DNA of 19,941 bases from Physocladia obscura (GCA_027596945.1 JADGJH010000375.1:1-19941); one strand, 5' to 3'. Positions 1-9,838 are shown, counted from the stretch's first letter. Numbers and translations: made by a program. The notes: generated by a model not told the origin, from the letters alone.

Positions 1-130
1 AATATGCCACTGGTACATCCGAATCATGACGCTTTCTTTTTTTTTTTTTTGAACAGAATCAACTACAACACCTGAAATGTTGATTTTGAATAAACAAACC
101 TTCCAATATTTTAACCTAAAAACACATGGC
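1..130. other. Left flank of the TIR element, no gene seen
   Basis: Host-side sequence outside the left terminal inverted repeat. It has a poly-T run near 37-50 and a small inverted repeat (AATCAAC at 57-63 against GTTGATT at 79-85). No convincing exon is visible. It may be untranslated sequence of a neighbouring host gene lying beyond the window. Confidence 0.4.
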
Positions 131-340
131 CGCGCCCCACACTTCCGAATGGAGAGTTTCACCACTGTTTTCAAAAGTGGCCGTCTCCACTGCGGCTCCC
201 CCCCAACACTAACGCCCTGGCTAAAATTAACTGTAGGTGTTCCAGCCAGTTTTTTCCAAAGTTGCTCTTTCCTTGTCGGCATTTGATTTTTCAAATTCAA
301 AGTATTATTCCCGAGCGGAAATGCTGTGGAGAGTATTTAG
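131..340 (+). repeat. Left terminal inverted repeat
   Basis: Read on the plus strand, this segment matches the reverse complement of about 9979-10189 almost throughout, at roughly 80% identity by eye. Long identical runs include the stretch around 263-310 (ending in the pair of GTATTATTCC-like motifs). Indels are only a few bases. The similarity fades after about 340. Chance open frames run through both copies but are not believed to be genes. Confidence 0.85.
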
Positions 341-502
341 TTGCTAATTTCCTCAGTAGAATTCTGTGTCGTAGGGTGGGTTGTGGCCACACTGGACCAA
401 ATATAATGGATGGAATTTGGTGTAGATGAACGAAAGGATGAATATTGAATAGATTTATTTGAGAAAGGTCCCATCACGCAATCAAGCAAAATAGCGATAT
501 TT

Positions 503-3500
503 TCAGCTCTCAATCTCAGTATTGACTCGTCTCTTGAACTCTTCATTGTCCTCAATGTCCGCCAGCAATTCATTAATTCGCTTCACATTCAGTTTGATTT
601 TGTCTCTCCATACCCCCGCCTCCTCTTGAGTTTGAAATAAGCCGAGAAATTTGCTGAATTGATTATGACGGTTCGAAAACCTGATTTGTGCTCTGAAGTT
701 TCCACTCCTTTTGTCAAATGAGACACCAGCGAGCGGAGAAGTGGTAATTTTGGTCTTTTGGTCGCGATCGGCTATAGATACACGTTATTAGTTGAACTGG
801 CAAATGATACGGTGTTTACCCATGTTGCTGGAGATGTTTCCTTTTCCTAACACACGCTTGCGGTTCTGTTTGTTTTGGTGGGAGAACGCGAAGATGCTTA
901 GAAAAAAAGGTTCTTACATCCAATTTTCCAAATTCGCCTTCAACGCGATGTCTGAAGTTTAAGTTAGCAGCAGGGAAATAGTCGTATTAATTTTTTACCT
1001 GCCCACTCTTCCGTCGCCAGCTGTCAAACCAAGTACAATCCGATGTAAACCATTGTAGCCGCTGTCACTTCCAAGTAAAAGATACCCGCTGTCCATGCCA
1101 AAATACACTTCCTTGTCAAGAATATGACAGTTGTAACAATCTCGCTCTAAGAGATGTAAGCCCATATTAGACAGCTTCGACTTTTAAGTCCTTACCAATT
1201 ATAAAAGTATAGGAAACCTTCCGCCCTTCATACTTTACAAGTACATCTAATTGTTCGTCAAAAGGATATTTGCTCGCAGTAACAGCTGCTTTCAGACCAT
1301 TTCCAGCTTTGTCCCATTCGAGGAGGGTTATACAACCACGAGCCTTGCGAGGCTTTCCTTTATGACCAGGCTTGTGCTTATATAAATGCTTTCGAGCGAG
1401 TAGAATATCGAAAGATGGATATCTCAGATTAAGGCCGTAAGAAAATACCAATTCACGATAGATGATATCCACATTTGAAATTTTCAGGACATCAATTGCT
1501 GAAAACAAGAAGTAAATTACTAACCCTATTTTGTAATTCAACAAACCATGGCGAGCCTCAAGTGCTGTTGAACAGGATGTACCATATTCCATATATCCCT
1601 TAATACTCGCTCCTGAATGGAACAATTTGCCGTTCGGAGAAGTGTGAGTGAGGTGAAGCAACTTATTGGCTTCCTTGGAATGCCACAGAAGGTTTGCGAC
1701 GTTGAAATTATAAGGCTACGTAAAAGTGTTAGAGAAACGGAACAACCGAAAAATTTTGTCATTACACAATCGTCCAAGTGACTTAAACAGGAATTAGAAT
1801 TAGAAATAAGAGCTAATAATTTTGGAAAAACTTACAGAACTTCCAGATTTTCCTTCTTCCCTTTCCAGCTTTTCTCTAAAAGACTATGAAAATCTAAATC
1901 CTTCTTCGGCGCCGCCAGCAGCGTATGAAGCTTCATTTCTAATCGTTTTCCAATGATCACATATCCTCTTTTGCCAACGCTCATCTTTTCCGCAATTCCT
2001 AGTTTCTTCATCAGGGCCCTCGTCTCTTCGTCAATCACAACATGCGTTTTTGTGTCATCAATCCAAAGCTCGCCACTCAGCTTAATTACAACGTCTGATC
2101 CCGCGGTAAACTTTTGATAATTTCGAATAATTTCCTCGCATCCTTCCTCTATTGAAATGGTTTAAGTTAAATCAAATTAATAGGTTCGACATTACCTTCA
2201 AAGAACTGCTGGAATGGCCTATAATCTCTGGCTGCTTCCTCATCCTCATCCTTATCTACATGTACATCAGCTTCACAAAGTTCATCAGCTTCCTCTTCGA
2301 TATCTTCATCCAAATCAATTGCTGCTTCCGCAAGATCTCTCGGTATTCCTGTTGATCCTCGACTACTACTTCATCGTTGTCGGCTGACGATGAATCGTCT
2401 GAATCATTGTCGGTCTGAAACGGATATGAGACTCGCAGCGACAGTCTGCTCATAATACTTACACCTCTTCGCTGCTTCTTTGATGCTGTGGATGCTCTGG
2501 GTGTGTGAGCCGATCGCTTGGGCATCTAAAGCGAAATGAGATGCGAAACAAATGGAGTGTTTTGAAAAAATCCACTCACATAAGCAAGGGACTTTGCCAC
2601 AGCCCACTCATTGCTACTGACGGACTTTACTGGAGGTATATTCGTTCTATCCACAAGGAGATGTGCTACTTTTGGCTTCGAAAATAAGGCCGATTGACCG
2701 TCTATCAGTTGCGTCGAATAAAGCATTAGTGTTTATGAAAGACATATGATCAAACCAGTACCGCTTAAAGCAGATGAGTCACGATAAACGATAAAATCCT
2801 CAGCAGAATGAGCAGCCGGTTCGTTGGACATTTGGGTGTACTTAACCAGCGGAGGGGGTGGTTTCCATTCCCACGGGTCACCTTCATCTTGGAGTCCAGC
2901 AGTGACAGTTTTATCCTGAATATAAATATCAGTGACAGTCGCAACTAGGCAGGAAAGAGCACTTTACCTGTCCGTTAATTCTGGTCGAAGGCAACAAGAT
3001 ACTGGGGTGAGGTGCCCTCTCTTGAGAAACAATGGAAGTCAAGGGTACAGACCTGCGAGTGTCTGAGGGAATAAGGCAATGAAGATTGGATGCCCGCCGC
3101 GCTTTTATTCGAGCCAGAGAAACATCTTCAAAATCTGAATATCCAGTTGAATAGTCATTAGGCCGGTTCAAGTGTTCTTTGCGTCGGTTCAAATGGGAGT
3201 TTTCCGAATCTTGGTATAAGATGGACTTTGAAGAGGAGTACGCCATTGGTTCAGCCATTGGTTCAGCCAGCTGCTTTGAACTCGCAACGGATGCTGATAT
3301 GTGGATTTTGCCTTCTGTGGTTGACTGAGCTGAATGGTTGCAGCTACTTCGACTTTCTTGGGTCTCCTGCGAGTCGTGTTGGAGAGACGCGCTCTGATTG
3401 ACAGACGGCTTCAAAGCGAGCGAGAATAAACGGTTGAAAGGCGCGGTTGTTTGTGAGGTGTTTGTAGGACGAAGAGTTATTTGGTTAGAGTTTGCTTGGT

Positions 3501-3627
3501 TCTGGTTCAGCGGAATCCCAAGCGCAGTGTGTATATATGAAGTTGACCGGGTGCTGGACAATGAAGGAAGCAGAGCCAGCGAGATGCGGCGCTTCTTCGT
3601 TGTCGGGCCTTCCGTTCGAGTGTCCAT
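503..3627 (-). pseudogene. Multi-exon HNH/AP2-like DNA-binding protein of the element (probably decayed)
   Basis: Exons inferred from splice signals and frame: 2968-3627 (start MDTRTEG, a KKRR basic patch, then Ser/Thr-rich), 2762-2915, 2580-2701, 2463-2525, 2196-2414 (very acidic), 1836-2148, one ending at 1196, 999-1146, 918-951, 820-896 and 503-771. Introns are 47-60 bp, several with GTAAGT or GTGAGT donors. The last exon contains an AP2-like block (GVSFDKRSGNFRAQI, then GLFQTQEEAGVW). Exons 918-1146 resemble the HNH segment that usually precedes AP2 (LHRIVLG, a following H-x-x-x-G, then HLRVLPP). Exon 1836-2148 looks like another degenerate HNH unit (GYVIIGKR, MKLHTLL, KENLEVL), and two weaker AP2-like stretches lie around 1250-1660. 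The frame needs a one-base shift inside 2196-2414, and again at the junctions near 1715-1836 and 771-820. This suggests mutation, or exons that I have misplaced. Likely a nuclease or DNA-binding protein. The HNH/AP2 link is by pattern only. Confidence 0.5.
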
Positions 3628-3874
3628 TTTTGCGTTCACGGTTGTGACCAAACGAAGAAAAAGAACAATGGAAACTCGACGCATCAAACAGGCTTTCGTA
3701 TCCTGGCTGAAAGAACAACGCGAAAAGCCAGACACAGAGCCACAACGCGTAGCTGACACGCTGCCTCTGAGGACGATGAAGTGACTCCTCGCGGCATCGA
3801 CGCGCAGAACTATTGAGCCCGACGACAAGCACAAGTCAATCAAAGTGTTCTTATTACGTCACGGTCCTGAATCT

Positions 3875-4372
3875 ATGCGAAACTATTGTGGTTTACCATC
3901 CTCACAAGTTCTTTCCTCGACAGACTTTGATGAAATGGCTACTGCCCTATCCACTATGATACAATCAAACCTTTTGAAGCTCAGTCAACTCAATCAAAAG
4001 TCAAACGAGCTCAGAATGATTATTGCGGAACACTTGATTCGATTACAAGAAATCTTTGAAAACGAAAGCAGCGGCGATTTCTACAATTTTATCTCAGAAC
4101 GATTCAAAGTGTCAAAAACGTAGGTTTCATGCTTTACAGAAGATTCTATTTCTGATTTGGCTTTATGTAGTGCTTTCACCTACTACAAGCAGTTCTATAA
4201 CTTTATCAACACATATCCACGATTCCTTGGAACCACCATTCCTTACTCTTCCTTTAGAACGAAAATCAAGGAGCTAGAGGGTTGGTTTTCTGATGAACAA
4301 TGTGAACGGTTGTCACGAAACGATTTTCGAAGCAAGTATTTTTGGAACAAAATTTTTCGGTCACAGCCGTGA
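3875..4372 (+). CDS. Small two-exon protein of unknown function
   Basis: Exons 3875-4119 and 4171-4372 join in phase across a 51-bp intron with a GTAGGT donor and TATGTAG acceptor, giving about 148 aa. I do not recognise it. The C-terminal half is rich in aromatic and basic residues, with the spacing KVSKT, then YYKQFYNFINTYPRFLG, then WF, which could be a helical DNA-binding segment; that is a guess. The chosen start is the first ATG after an in-frame TGA at 3782-3784. The same frame is open upstream from an ATG at 3668 and reads protein-like, so the ancestral gene may have been longer and later interrupted. It diverges from the HNH/AP2-like gene, whose likely start is at 3627. Confidence 0.45.
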
Positions 4373-4721
4373 TCGAAATACAATCAGATATGGTGGCTAT
4401 CTTACTCCCCCATGAGTGAAACTAACAAAGTAGATATAGCCTTCTTCTCGTGATATACGTACAGCAACAACTCAACATGTTGACACTCGAAATAACATGA
4501 TAATGCGAACAGCAAATCAACATTCTGATAGCAACAACAATGCCAATTTATGTACGTTGCTATTATTACCAGGCATGCTGATTACTTGTAGCTCACAATT
4601 TTATGGAGACAGGTGCGCGGTCTTTAGCTATGGAGCAGTAATTTAATTTGATAAATTGAAAATATTTTTGAACAAAAAAATAAGTTTAAAGATAAAATAA
4701 AATATATTTATAAGTATAAAC
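4373..4721. promoter_or_regulatory. AT-rich intergenic region with palindromes upstream of the polymerase gene
   Basis: 349 bp without a convincing exon. It holds a perfect 12-bp palindrome, TCAACATGTTGA (4472-4483). It also holds a hairpin-capable pair, TGATAGCAAC against GTTGCTATTA (about 4526-4535 and 4556-4565), which forms a 10-bp stem with one mismatch. The last 60 bp are nearly pure A/T, with a TATA-like ATATTTATA about 15 bases before the ATG at 4722. A promoter for the polymerase gene is likely. An origin role is possible but unsupported. Confidence 0.4.
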
Positions 4722-5270
4722 ATGTTTCCATCCAAAAGAGAGATTCAATTCTATCAAAATGTAACACTATTTGAACCAAGTGATTTTTGTCTCCTTCCAA
4801 ATGGATCCTTTATCCCAAAAACCAAGACAAAGAGGCTAATCAACAGCATTGTATTGCCCCAAAATGATGAGGAACATCAAGCACTACAACAAGTAATTGT
4901 GAATCTCATTCAAAACAACAAAGCAACAATCAGCGGCGATTGGCTGTTAGTTCCAAGTGGCAATTTCGTCAAAAACTCACTAAGTGTCATGAGAGGAATT
5001 CAGAAAGGTGGTATGGAAATTGTGAATAACGTGGTGGTTAAGAGAAAGCGAGAACTTCAGAGTGACATTGGAAGGCCCAACAAAGAACGGCGGACTGATG
5101 GTGATTTTGGTTTAATAAGCCTATTTGTTCTCAAAGTCAATGTTGTAGCAGATATTACATTCAAGAATCATTACAGCGATGGCAATGAGCACGAAGAAGT
5201 TAAGCATTATATTTCAAGAGACATTCCTGATAATGCCGTAGAAGAACATTTGGATAGAATTTCGAAATAG
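4722..5270 (+). pseudogene. N-terminal part of the element polymerase-helicase protein (frame broken)
   Basis: An ATG start follows an AT-rich leader, giving 182 aa before a premature TAG. I recognise no domain in it; there is a basic patch (VVKRKRE, then RPNKERR) around residues 106-125. The frame ends in a 13-bp direct duplication (5254-5266 and 5267-5279). With a single copy, the same frame would run on into the next open stretch, so this is the start of one long gene rather than a separate protein. It lies 3' of the small two-exon gene on the same strand. Confidence 0.6.
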
Positions 5271-5274
5271 AATT

Positions 5275-6084
5275 TCGAAAGAGCATTGCGATCGAGTTCC
5301 CTTCGACGTTGAAGTAACAAAGGTTGAGTACCAAACAACACTAATGCCTGTGCGACGAGTCCACATAATGGATCAGGGGATGTATGGTGCCATACTCAGC
5401 TATTACAACTTGAGAATAGATCCAAATCAAAATGATCAGGGTAATTGCGTTTTGAATTATTTGCTCAAATCTTATTCGAAGCATATAAAGAATCTTTCTG
5501 AGAAAAAACTGAAAGAGATATTCTTTGACAGTGAAGTTGATGATGATATGGGTGACATAAGCATTGTTGATGAAGGAGTAACTACAAATCAATTAAGAAG
5601 GTTTTGCGAAATGTACGGAATAAGCATGTATGCGCTGGATTTAGAATTTGACACTTTCTGCCGATACATTCCGGAAAAACGAAATCACCATACACCTGCC
5701 TTGCTGTATGTCTGTGCGAATGATCACATGTATCCCATAATTGATGAAGAACTGCGGAAATCTATTTTTGCTGGGAATAGAGAAACTACAGGCAAGTCAA
5801 TATACTGGACCAAACAAAAAGCACAAGCAAAAAGAGCAGTTGACGATTCATTGCCCACAAAATTGAATGTTTGTTTTGATAAGTTATACACACTTGAAAA
5901 TACCAACGTTGTATACACTAATATATATGATCTAACTGAACTGGCTCTTTATTTAATGGCGAAAGAGCATATTGTCTATAAAACACGAAATGTTGGTGGC
6001 AGGATTGTTAGAATCGACTACAAGAACAATGTTGTTATTGAAACCAATAGAGACTATAAGAAAGCAAAACTACTGTGTGATTGA
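5275..6084 (+). pseudogene. Middle part of the element polymerase-helicase protein
   Basis: An open frame of about 270 codons, with a first internal ATG at 5344, ending at an isolated TGA (6082-6084). The frame continues unchanged beyond that stop into the polymerase motifs. It contains a conserved-looking block (NCVLNYLLKSY; then LRRFCEMYGISMYALD; then ANDHMYPIID) resembling the region ahead of the palm in some virus-like family-B polymerases. I cannot identify exonuclease motifs with confidence. Read with its neighbours, it is the central segment of a single gene starting at 4722. Host genes in this window use TGA as a normal stop, so a reassigned TGA is unlikely. Confidence 0.6.
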
Positions 6085-8580
6085 CTAACAATTCCTTTCA
6101 AGAACCAGAATCTCATTACTTTGGCACTTGAAGCATTTGAAATCTATAAAGGCTCTGACGTTATTGAAAGTACATTCAACAAAGAAGGCAGAGATATATT
6201 CTTCAAACACAGAAAGATTGCGATATCTGATACATTCTACATTCCGAAACCAGAGGCTAACTTGGCATGCTATGATATTCGAAAATGCCATTCGGCATGT
6301 TTGAGTATAAAAAATACATCTCCATGGTGCGTCTTCAACATTTTTGATGAAGTCAAGCCATATTCTGGCACACTTCGGCCTGGATTCTTTTATATCATCA
6401 CTGAAAACACGTTTCCACTGAGAGGAAATGGTTGGTACAGCGTACCTATTCTAAAGTACTGTCGGGATCAAGGAATCAAGTTTGACATTTGCTATGAGAT
6501 TATTCCTTCAAGAACGTTAAAGACAGATTATTTCAATAAATTTGTTGACAGAATTTATGGCAAATGCGCTAATGAGAAGACTGCCAAAGACATGGTAAAT
6601 TTCTTCATTGGCTGCTTCAACAAGACATCAACTGATTCATTTAAAGATCATTTTACAATGAGCTTCAATGATGCCGTGCGAGCATATTTCTCAAATGAGA
6701 ATACAGTATACACTAAAATCGACAAGGACATATTTCAAGTATCCAGGAAGATCAAGACTTCCAAGCATTTCAATACTATTCCAATCTACTGGCAAGTTAT
6801 TGACAACAGCAACATGTTACTACATCAATTGGCAATGAAACTGGGGGGTAAAATTGTACGATTGAAAACTGACAGTGTTGTTGTAGAAGATGGCAATGAT
6901 GTTGAATGCTTGCCTGGCATTGGAAATTATCATACTGAGCCTGTGGAAAACATCAAGTTTACAGTAACTACAAGGTTGATGAGTAAGTATAAATATGAGT
7001 TGAAGAAATATGAATGGGCAAATAGTGATGATCCACTTGATTTACGATTGATCACCGGCAGAGCAGGGTGCGGCAAATCAACTGAATTGAAGAACACTGA
7101 AAAAAAATTGGAAAAGGGCACATATGTCAAGTTGGCTAGTACGAACAAGGCAGCAAGGCTTATTAATGGGCAGACAGTCCACCACTTTTTTCACATTGAC
7201 AATAATGGCAAATGCGACATGAACGAAGCGGTAAAGATTGCGAAAAAGTACAAGTTTATATTCATTGATGAAGTGAGCATGCTTAAAGGAGAAGTGTATG
7301 AGGTACTGTATTACGTCAAGATGAGAACAAATGTCAAGTATGTGTTGGTAGGAGATTATGCGCAGTTAGGCCCAGTGGAAAAGACGAGGATCAAGTACTT
7401 TGATTCATTGGCATTAAAAGGGTTGGTTGATTTCCAGATGACATTGTTGTTAGTGAATCACCGTTCCGATGATTCAATGTCGAGACTCTTTGATTTGGTT
7501 GATACACTGAAGCCATCTGATTTTGAAAACAATCACAAGTTTACGTCGGTAAACATTGTCTTTACACATGCTAAACGAAAAGAAATCAATGATATCATGA
7601 TGAAACGAGACAAGTTGAAAAAGAAAAAGATGCTCAAAATATCAAGCAACCCAGATGATCCAAACTCACAAGATGTCTCCATTATGATGGGTACTCCTGT
7701 GATGGCGAATAGAAATTATAAGGCATTGAAAATTATCAACAGTGCGACGTACACTGTCAAGAAACTCGAGCCGTTGGTGCTGGAAGATACACTGACCAAG
7801 GAAAGAGTTACCATCGCAACAGAGCAGTTTCAAAAGTACTTTTGGGTCAACTACTGTAGTATGTGTCATCGCGTACAAGGCGAGTCAATAAATCTGCCAT
7901 TTACGATTCATGAATGGAGTCGGATGGCAAGTGATATGCGATATACAGCCATTAGTAGAACCACAAAGAAGGAATATATCAATGTAGTTGATGATGGTAT
8001 AAAGCATCCAGAAGAAGCGGATATCGATCATGACAAGGTAAAAAGAAAGTTGAAGGTGAAGCGGCAACTCAAGGATGAACTACGAAAGAAGCGAGTTGAA
8101 GCCGTCAGAGTAATCAATAATATTGTACGGAAAGGCTGCTCTGATGAGTACTGTTTGAAGCATACGTTTAAGGCGAGACAAGATTTGCTAGACCACTTGG
8201 GCATTACAGATGGTACGGTACCGAAAGGATATGAGATTGATCATATTCGAATGAGGTCAGATCATATCACAGAAGAAGACTTCAAGAATATCAATGCGTA
8301 CTGGAATCTGCGATTGATTTCAAGAAAGGAGAACAATGAATTGGGTTCAAAATTTGAGGCTGTAAAAAACAATTTGCGAAAATCTATTTTATTGTTTACT
8401 ATTAAAAACAACAAAATGGAACAAGTGATCAGTTATTTAGTAGAATTAAAGTCATCAGACTTGACATGCTGTATTTGCTTTGATAAGCTTAATTTGCCAA
8501 TCATTCAGTGCTCCAATGGGGGCACTCACTTTGTGTATGAGTTGCTTTCGTCGAATTCGAAGTACATGTCCACAATGTAA
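6085..8580 (+). CDS. Family-B-like DNA polymerase palm + SF1 (Pif1/RecD-like) helicase + HNH-like module
   Basis: Residues are counted from codon 6121. Palm motifs: A-like ACYDIRKCHSACL (Asp52), B-like AKDMVNFFIG (Lys156, Asn160, Gly164) and C-like RLKTDSVVV (Asp251). Both metal-binding aspartates are present. Next comes a helicase: Walker A GRAGCGKST (313-321), Walker B FIDEVSML (Asp383, Glu384), motif III LVGDYAQLGP (409-418), NHRSDD (446-451), MCHRVQGESIN (581-591) and YTAISRTTK (608-616). A basic linker leads to an HNH-like block, GYEIDHIRMRS (703-713) followed by YWNLRLISRKENN (727-739). The frame then runs without a stop into a RING-like start at Met766 (8416), which may be a separate gene. 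The role would be replication of the element: DNA synthesis, unwinding and possibly nicking. The upstream TGA and 13-bp duplication detach it from its N-terminus, so this copy is probably inactive. The polymerase call rests on motifs only; the helicase call is firm. Confidence 0.8.
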   Translation, partial: LTIPFKNQNLITLALEAFEIYKGSDVIESTFNKEGRDIFFKHRKIAISDTFYIPKPEANLACYDIRKCHSACLSIKNTSPWCVFNIFDEVKPYSGTLRPGFFYIITENTFPLRGNGWYSVPILKYCRDQGIKFDICYEIIPSRTLKTDYFNKFVDRIYGKCANEKTAKDMVNFFIGCFNKTSTDSFKDHFTMSFNDAVRAYFSNENTVYTKIDKDIFQVSRKIKTSKHFNTIPIYWQVIDNSNMLLHQLAMKLGGKIVRLKTDSVVVEDGNDVECLPGIGNYHTEPVENIKFTVTTRLMSKYKYELKKYEWANSDDPLDLRLITGRAGCGKSTELKNTEKKLEKGTYVKLASTNKAARLINGQTVHHFFHIDNNGKCDMNEAVKIAKKYKFIFIDEVSMLKGEVYEVLYYVKMRTNVKYVLVGDYAQLGPVEKTRIKYFDSLALKGLVDFQMTLLLVNHRSDDSMSRLFDLVDTLKPSDFENNHKFTSVNIVFTHAKRKEINDIMMKRDKLKKKKMLKISSNPDDPNSQDVSIMMGTPVMANRNYKALKIINSATYTVKKLEPLVLEDTLTKERVTIATEQFQKYFWVNYCSMCHRVQGESINLPFTIHEWSRMASDMRYTAISRTTKKEYINVVDDGIKHPEEADIDHDKVKRKLKVKRQLKDELRKKRVEAVRVINNIVRKGCSDEYCLKHTFKARQDLLDHLGITDGTVPKGYEIDHIRMRSDHITEEDFKNINAYWNLRLISRKENNELGSKFEAVKNNLRKSILLFTIKNNKMEQVISYLVELKSSDLTCCICFDKLNLPIIQCSNGGTHFVYELLSSNSKYMSTM

Positions 8581-9175
8581 GACGAATAGTTTATACAACA
8601 ACAAGCAGATTGAGAAGAAGCTTCAACCATTTATGGAATCATGTTCAAACAAGAATTGTAAGGGCAAAGTATTAAAATGGAATTTGGATGATCATCTCCA
8701 AGAGTGCCAGTATGCGAAAGTAAAGTGTCCGTTTTGTGAAAAAATGGTATCGATATCGTCCCTTCAGTCGCATTTTCATCGAAAGTGTACAGCACATGTC
8801 ATCAAACAGGATAATGAATTTTCATCCAACTCACATGTTCTTGGTTTAGAAGGAATCAACAAGGATACAGCCATGATCATTGATAAAGGAGTAATATTAC
8901 TAAAGAAGGAAGAATCGAATTGGCTCATGTGTCCATTGGCAGCACACGCAACCAACATTGTAATGGTGACAACATCAAATAAATCGGCTGATGACACTAT
9001 CTCTGTTCGAACAGTTCATCATAAATGCCAGACAAACTTGCGAGACTTGAAATGGAAGGATTTAGACACTGATGGCAACGTGACGGTACAAATGTTGGAG
9101 AACGGAAAGCATATAATCAATGATTTCCTGAATCTATTTCGAGATGTTCCTGTCGCACAAACTGATGAAGACTGA
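8416..9175 (+). pseudogene. RING plus TRAF/SIAH-type zinc-finger protein (probable E3 ubiquitin ligase), frameshifted
   Basis: The first half of a RING (DLTCCICFDKL at about 8458-8490) lies in the polymerase frame. The second half (LCMSCFRRIRSTCPQC) lies in the next frame. The frame therefore changes inside the RING between about 8515 and 8545, where an extra G pair and a GT repeat are seen (net +1). Downstream are further paired Cys/His ligands (CSNKNCKGK; HLQECQYAKVKCPFC; then HFHRKC), like the zinc fingers after the RING in SIAH and TRAF proteins. A C-terminal part of about 120 aa is unrecognised. The total is about 252 aa if the shift is bypassed. RING proteins of this layout usually transfer ubiquitin, so a host-modulating role for the element is plausible. 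It ends 12 bp before the convergent 216-aa gene. A programmed +1 frameshift cannot be excluded. Confidence 0.65.
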
Positions 9176-9187
9176 AACAAATAACAA

Positions 9188-9838
9188 TCACTTCAACAGG
9201 GGGCTCTTTCTTCCCTTCTTGAATGACACAACTTTTTCATCAGCAACTTCATTCTTTAAATGTTTCCATAGTCGCTTCTGGATAGCTGGTTGATATCTTG
9301 TAATGTCGTCACAGACATTCCGATCACTCCAAAATTGCTGTTTCTGATTTTCGATACTTACTTTCGCATCAATGCCTTCTCTCTTTTTAGTATAAAACAC
9401 GATCTGACTATTGATATCAACCTCAAAAAGTTCGCGATCTCTTTCATAAAATTGGTTATTCCCCATCAATTGCCTTATTTCTTTAAAAATGGGATTCAGT
9501 TCCGTTGTAGGCTTTGCTGATGCTCCATCAGAGGTGAAATCACTTTTAGATCGAAGATCGTTGATTGTTTGTTCGAGTTCATTTATTCTTTCTTTCAAGG
9601 ACTGATTGACATTGAATCGAACAGGATTTTCCAACTTTAGGTGTTTTTCAGGAACTTCTATTTCAACTGCTATTTCAGAGCCAAAGTATGGAACACCCAC
9701 CTTTGAAAGAGTTGAATTAATTTTCTTTTCATCCACTTTATAGACATGATTATTACGTGGATCTTTGTAAATTGTTCCCATTGGAAGAGTCTTCAAGAAT
9801 TTTGATCTAACGCTAGTTGATGGGATTACGCACTTCAT
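9188..9838 (-). CDS. Unrecognised 216-aa protein with short coiled coil, element right end
   Basis: An intact frame from ATG 9838 to TGA 9188, with no intron apparent. I do not recognise the family. Visible features are a heptad-like stretch KERINELEQTINDLRSK (about residues 82-98), a charged middle and a basic C-terminus (KKGRKSPLLK). The C-terminal block (IVFYTKKREG; WSDRNVCDDITRYQP; RLWKHLKNE) loosely recalls the C-terminal RNA/DNA-binding part of retroelement ORF1-like proteins, but this is weak. It is the only gene between the RING gene, which it faces tail to tail, and the right TIR (starting about 9979). It is one of the few unbroken frames of the element. Confidence 0.6.
   Translation of the reverse strand: MKCVIPSTSVRSKFLKTLPMGTIYKDPRNNHVYKVDEKKINSTLSKVGVPYFGSEIAVEIEVPEKHLKLENPVRFNVNQSLKERINELEQTINDLRSKSDFTSDGASAKPTTELNPIFKEIRQLMGNNQFYERDRELFEVDINSQIVFYTKKREGIDAKVSIENQKQQFWSDRNVCDDITRYQPAIQKRLWKHLKNEVADEKVVSFKKGRKSPLLK

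Noticed and set aside
77..286. Open frame through the left TIR, and the similar frame through the right TIR (10029-10478 minus)
   Set aside because: Both simply follow the inverted repeat, share only the repeat-encoded end, and have no protein-like features. The right one overlaps the calcineurin last exon.
3782..6084. Alternative genetic code with TGA as sense
   Set aside because: Calcineurin, the DHHC protein, the CHCHD2-like protein and the 216-aa gene all end in TGA at the expected family lengths or frame ends.
6274..6890. TV-Pol or family A polymerase
   Set aside because: The C-like motif is a TDS, as in family B, and the B-like motif has Lys, Asn and Gly in family-B spacing. No HDE-type family A motif is seen.
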